Shown here: piece by piece, positions 23,410 through 24,475 of the stretch | Layout: each line of letters begins with the position of its first letter | Numbering within the stretch: the first letter of the stretch is position 1 | Origin: a virus | Reading direction: 5' to 3' (one strand) | Virus record (IMG/VR): IMGVR_UViG_3300042691_014185 | Location: 1 to 24,475 of that record | Length of the DNA: 24,475 nucleotides | Translations under genes and position numbers: made by a program | Notes under the pieces: generated by a model | What the model was told of the DNA's origin: nothing | Seen by the model: the letters and a program-made list of their open reading frames with translations, nothing else | Database searches by the model: none

Positions 23410-23822
23410 GTTTAAACGTCACCATATTAGAGCAGGACATTTTTGTAAACATACAAGATGAAACTATCAACGTTACACTTCAAAATAATGGTAGCGTTAT
23501 TGAGGTGCCAACCGTTTCTAATACTGGAGCTTGGATAGTCAAGGGAGATTGGGACGCTTCAACAAATACCTTTCCGCCGGGAACGGTTTTAAAGGGGTAT
23601 CAATATTTGAATACGGCTGACTCTACGACACTTCGAATGCCTGACGGTGGTATAATTCCGAAGGGTACTATCATTGTTGCAAGGGTTGATAATCCGGGGC
23701 AGACAGTTACTAATTGGTACTACTTGTTGAGCGTGGTTGGCGAGGGAACTAATTGGATTTTAGCAACAGGATTTTGGAATGACAATGGTATTTGGGATGA
23801 CACAGCAAATTGGATAGACTAA
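23406..23822 (+). CDS. fibre-associated structural protein (Trp-rich beta domain)
   Basis: The 138-residue protein has an N-terminal beta segment, then GAWIVKGDWDASTNTFPPGT (41-60), a WxxKGxWDASTNTxP phrase seen in many phage fibre or carbohydrate-binding modules. It ends with GFWNDNGIWDDTANWID (122-138), where Trp/Asp repeats recall similar tail-fibre endings from Bacteroidota phages. It is likely a small receptor-binding or fibre-linking part, but no enzymatic motif is present. ATGA overlap joins it to the gene before, and one nt separates it from the next. Confidence 0.5.
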   Translation: MSLNVTILEQDIFVNIQDETINVTLQNNGSVIEVPTVSNTGAWIVKGDWDASTNTFPPGTVLKGYQYLNTADSTTLRMPDGGIIPKGTIIVARVDNPGQTVTNWYYLLSVVGEGTNWILATGFWNDNGIWDDTANWID

Positions 23823-23823
23823 T

Positions 23824-24219
23824 ATGGCACAGCAAACAGTAAATAATTTAGAACCCGGTCTTTCGGCAAGGACTAAGATAAACGAAAACTTCACGGAGTT
23901 ATATACCGATTCGATTCAATCGGTAACAAGTGCGGCAACGGTTACAGCGTTAAGCACAAACGACTATGTAAATATTACGGCTCAGGCAGAGGCTTTGACA
24001 ATTGCCAACCCAACAGGAACGCCTGATAATTTTGCAATTATTGCCTATAGGATTAAGGATAATGGAACGGCTCGCGCAATATCATTCGGCAGTCAATTCA
24101 GAGCGGTAGGAGTTACCCTGCCAACTACTACGGTACTTGGTAAGATCATGTACATCGTTACGATATGGCACGCTGGAGACAGTAAATGGGATGTTGTAAA
24201 CGTAATCCAAGAGGCATGA
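23824..24219 (+). CDS. small phage structural protein (fibre / neck associated)
   Basis: The 131-residue protein begins AQQTVNNLEPGLSARTKINE, including the conserved NEPG-less variant of a fibre head-binding phrase (KINENFTELY, 17-26) shared by many tail fibres. The second half, TIANPTGTPDNFAIIAYRIK and GKIMYIVTIWHAGDSKWDVV, is a widely spread virion module whose common relatives read ANPTGTP..G and SKWD.V. It is probably a decoration or fibre-base protein. It ends by ATGA overlap with the secreted-looking protein that follows. Confidence 0.6.
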   Translation: MAQQTVNNLEPGLSARTKINENFTELYTDSIQSVTSAATVTALSTNDYVNITAQAEALTIANPTGTPDNFAIIAYRIKDNGTARAISFGSQFRAVGVTLPTTTVLGKIMYIVTIWHAGDSKWDVVNVIQEA

Positions 24220-24475
24220 GAAAAATACTATTCATACCGTTGTTTCTATTATGTGTATCTGCTTTCGGGCAGTTTACAAAACCACAACTTTATAACGGGA
24301 TAAACACCAACATTAGAAACAAAAGCGCGTCACAGTTGAGGCTTGCGGCCATGCTTGATTCTATTGTGGTTAGCCTACCGTCTGGTGGATCGGGTACGGT
24401 TACTACCGTATCGGTTGCCACGGCTAACGGTTTTAGTGGATCGGTGGCCAACGCAACTACCACTCCAGCGATTAC
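24216..24475 (+). CDS. tail fibre-like protein with signal peptide (partial, runs off window)
   Basis: Only the first 86 codons are in the window. The product starts with a textbook signal peptide, MRKILFIPLFLLCVSAFG, with a likely cut before Q19. After a short helical linker comes GGSGTVTTVSVATANGFSGS (residues 60-79) followed by VANATTTPAI, a phrase found in many phage tail fibres (GTVT.VSV..ANG.SGSVANATTTPAIT). Start is the ATG in an ATGA overlap with the gene before. A signal peptide on such a protein would send it out of the cell, which is odd for a virion part. The gene continues beyond the right edge. Confidence 0.7.
   Translation, partial: MRKILFIPLFLLCVSAFGQFTKPQLYNGINTNIRNKSASQLRLAAMLDSIVVSLPSGGSGTVTTVSVATANGFSGSVANATTTPAI

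Noticed and set aside
23041-24475. Diversity-generating retroelement around the fibre genes
   Set aside because: Fibre genes are common targets, but no reverse transcriptase, template repeat or C-type-lectin variable end is seen in the window.
1-24475. tRNA genes, CRISPR arrays, insertion sequences, integrase or att sites
   Set aside because: I found no cloverleaf-like sequences, spaced direct repeats, transposase motifs or recombinase motifs by eye.
1-24475. Alternative genetic code with stop-codon reassignment
   Set aside because: TAA, TAG and TGA all end credible genes at the expected places, and no gene needs read-through.

Overview
The window is a segment of a tailed double-stranded DNA phage (siphovirus-like late region), almost wholly coding and all on the + strand. 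The likely host is a member of the Bacteroidota: recognisable Shine-Dalgarno sequences are largely missing before start codons, near-matches to the Bacteroidota -7 promoter element TAnnTTTG sit in the few gaps, and the head, tail and portal proteins resemble families I know from phages of that phylum. No integrase, repressor, lysis, replication or tRNA gene is visible, so lifestyle cannot be judged.

Layout. 1-9954: a small hypothetical protein, terminase small and large subunits, a two-frame gene that looks like a tail assembly chaperone with a programmed -1 frameshift, two neck or tail-completion proteins, two large tail-tip or baseplate proteins, a small hypothetical protein, the tape measure protein and a 66-residue protein. 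10006-12827: a 750-residue fusion of ClpP-type head maturation protease, coiled-coil (scaffold-like) linker and HK97-fold major capsid protein, then the likely major tail protein. This unit has its own promoter candidate and ends at a strong intrinsic terminator (12850-12879). 12975-20814: a 7.8-kb cassette of glycan-modifying genes. It holds a GT11 fucosyltransferase-like enzyme, two GT2-like glycosyltransferases, a GT25-like one, a possible DUF4422-like one, a GDP-mannose 3,5-epimerase-like dehydratase/epimerase fold enzyme and three methyltransferase polypeptides with four catalytic domains. Small unknown proteins and a zinc-ribbon protein are interleaved. 20861-24475: portal, head-tail connector, three small structural or fibre-associated proteins and the start of a secreted-looking fibre protein that runs off the window.

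How it fits together. Terminase, portal, protease, capsid and connector make and fill the head; the tail proteins make a tail of roughly 90-95 nm if the usual tape-measure rule of about 0.15 nm per residue holds. The cassette lies between virion genes and is joined by start-stop overlaps, so it is probably expressed late. It may decorate the virion or remodel host surface sugars. A GDP-L-galactose-type donor made by the epimerase could feed the fucosyltransferase-like enzyme.

Unusual points: promoter-like motifs placed 4-5 nt before start codons (suggesting leaderless messages), 14 ATGA start-stop junctions, portal and major tail protein far from their usual neighbours, the single-chain protease-scaffold-capsid fusion, and a signal peptide on a fibre protein.
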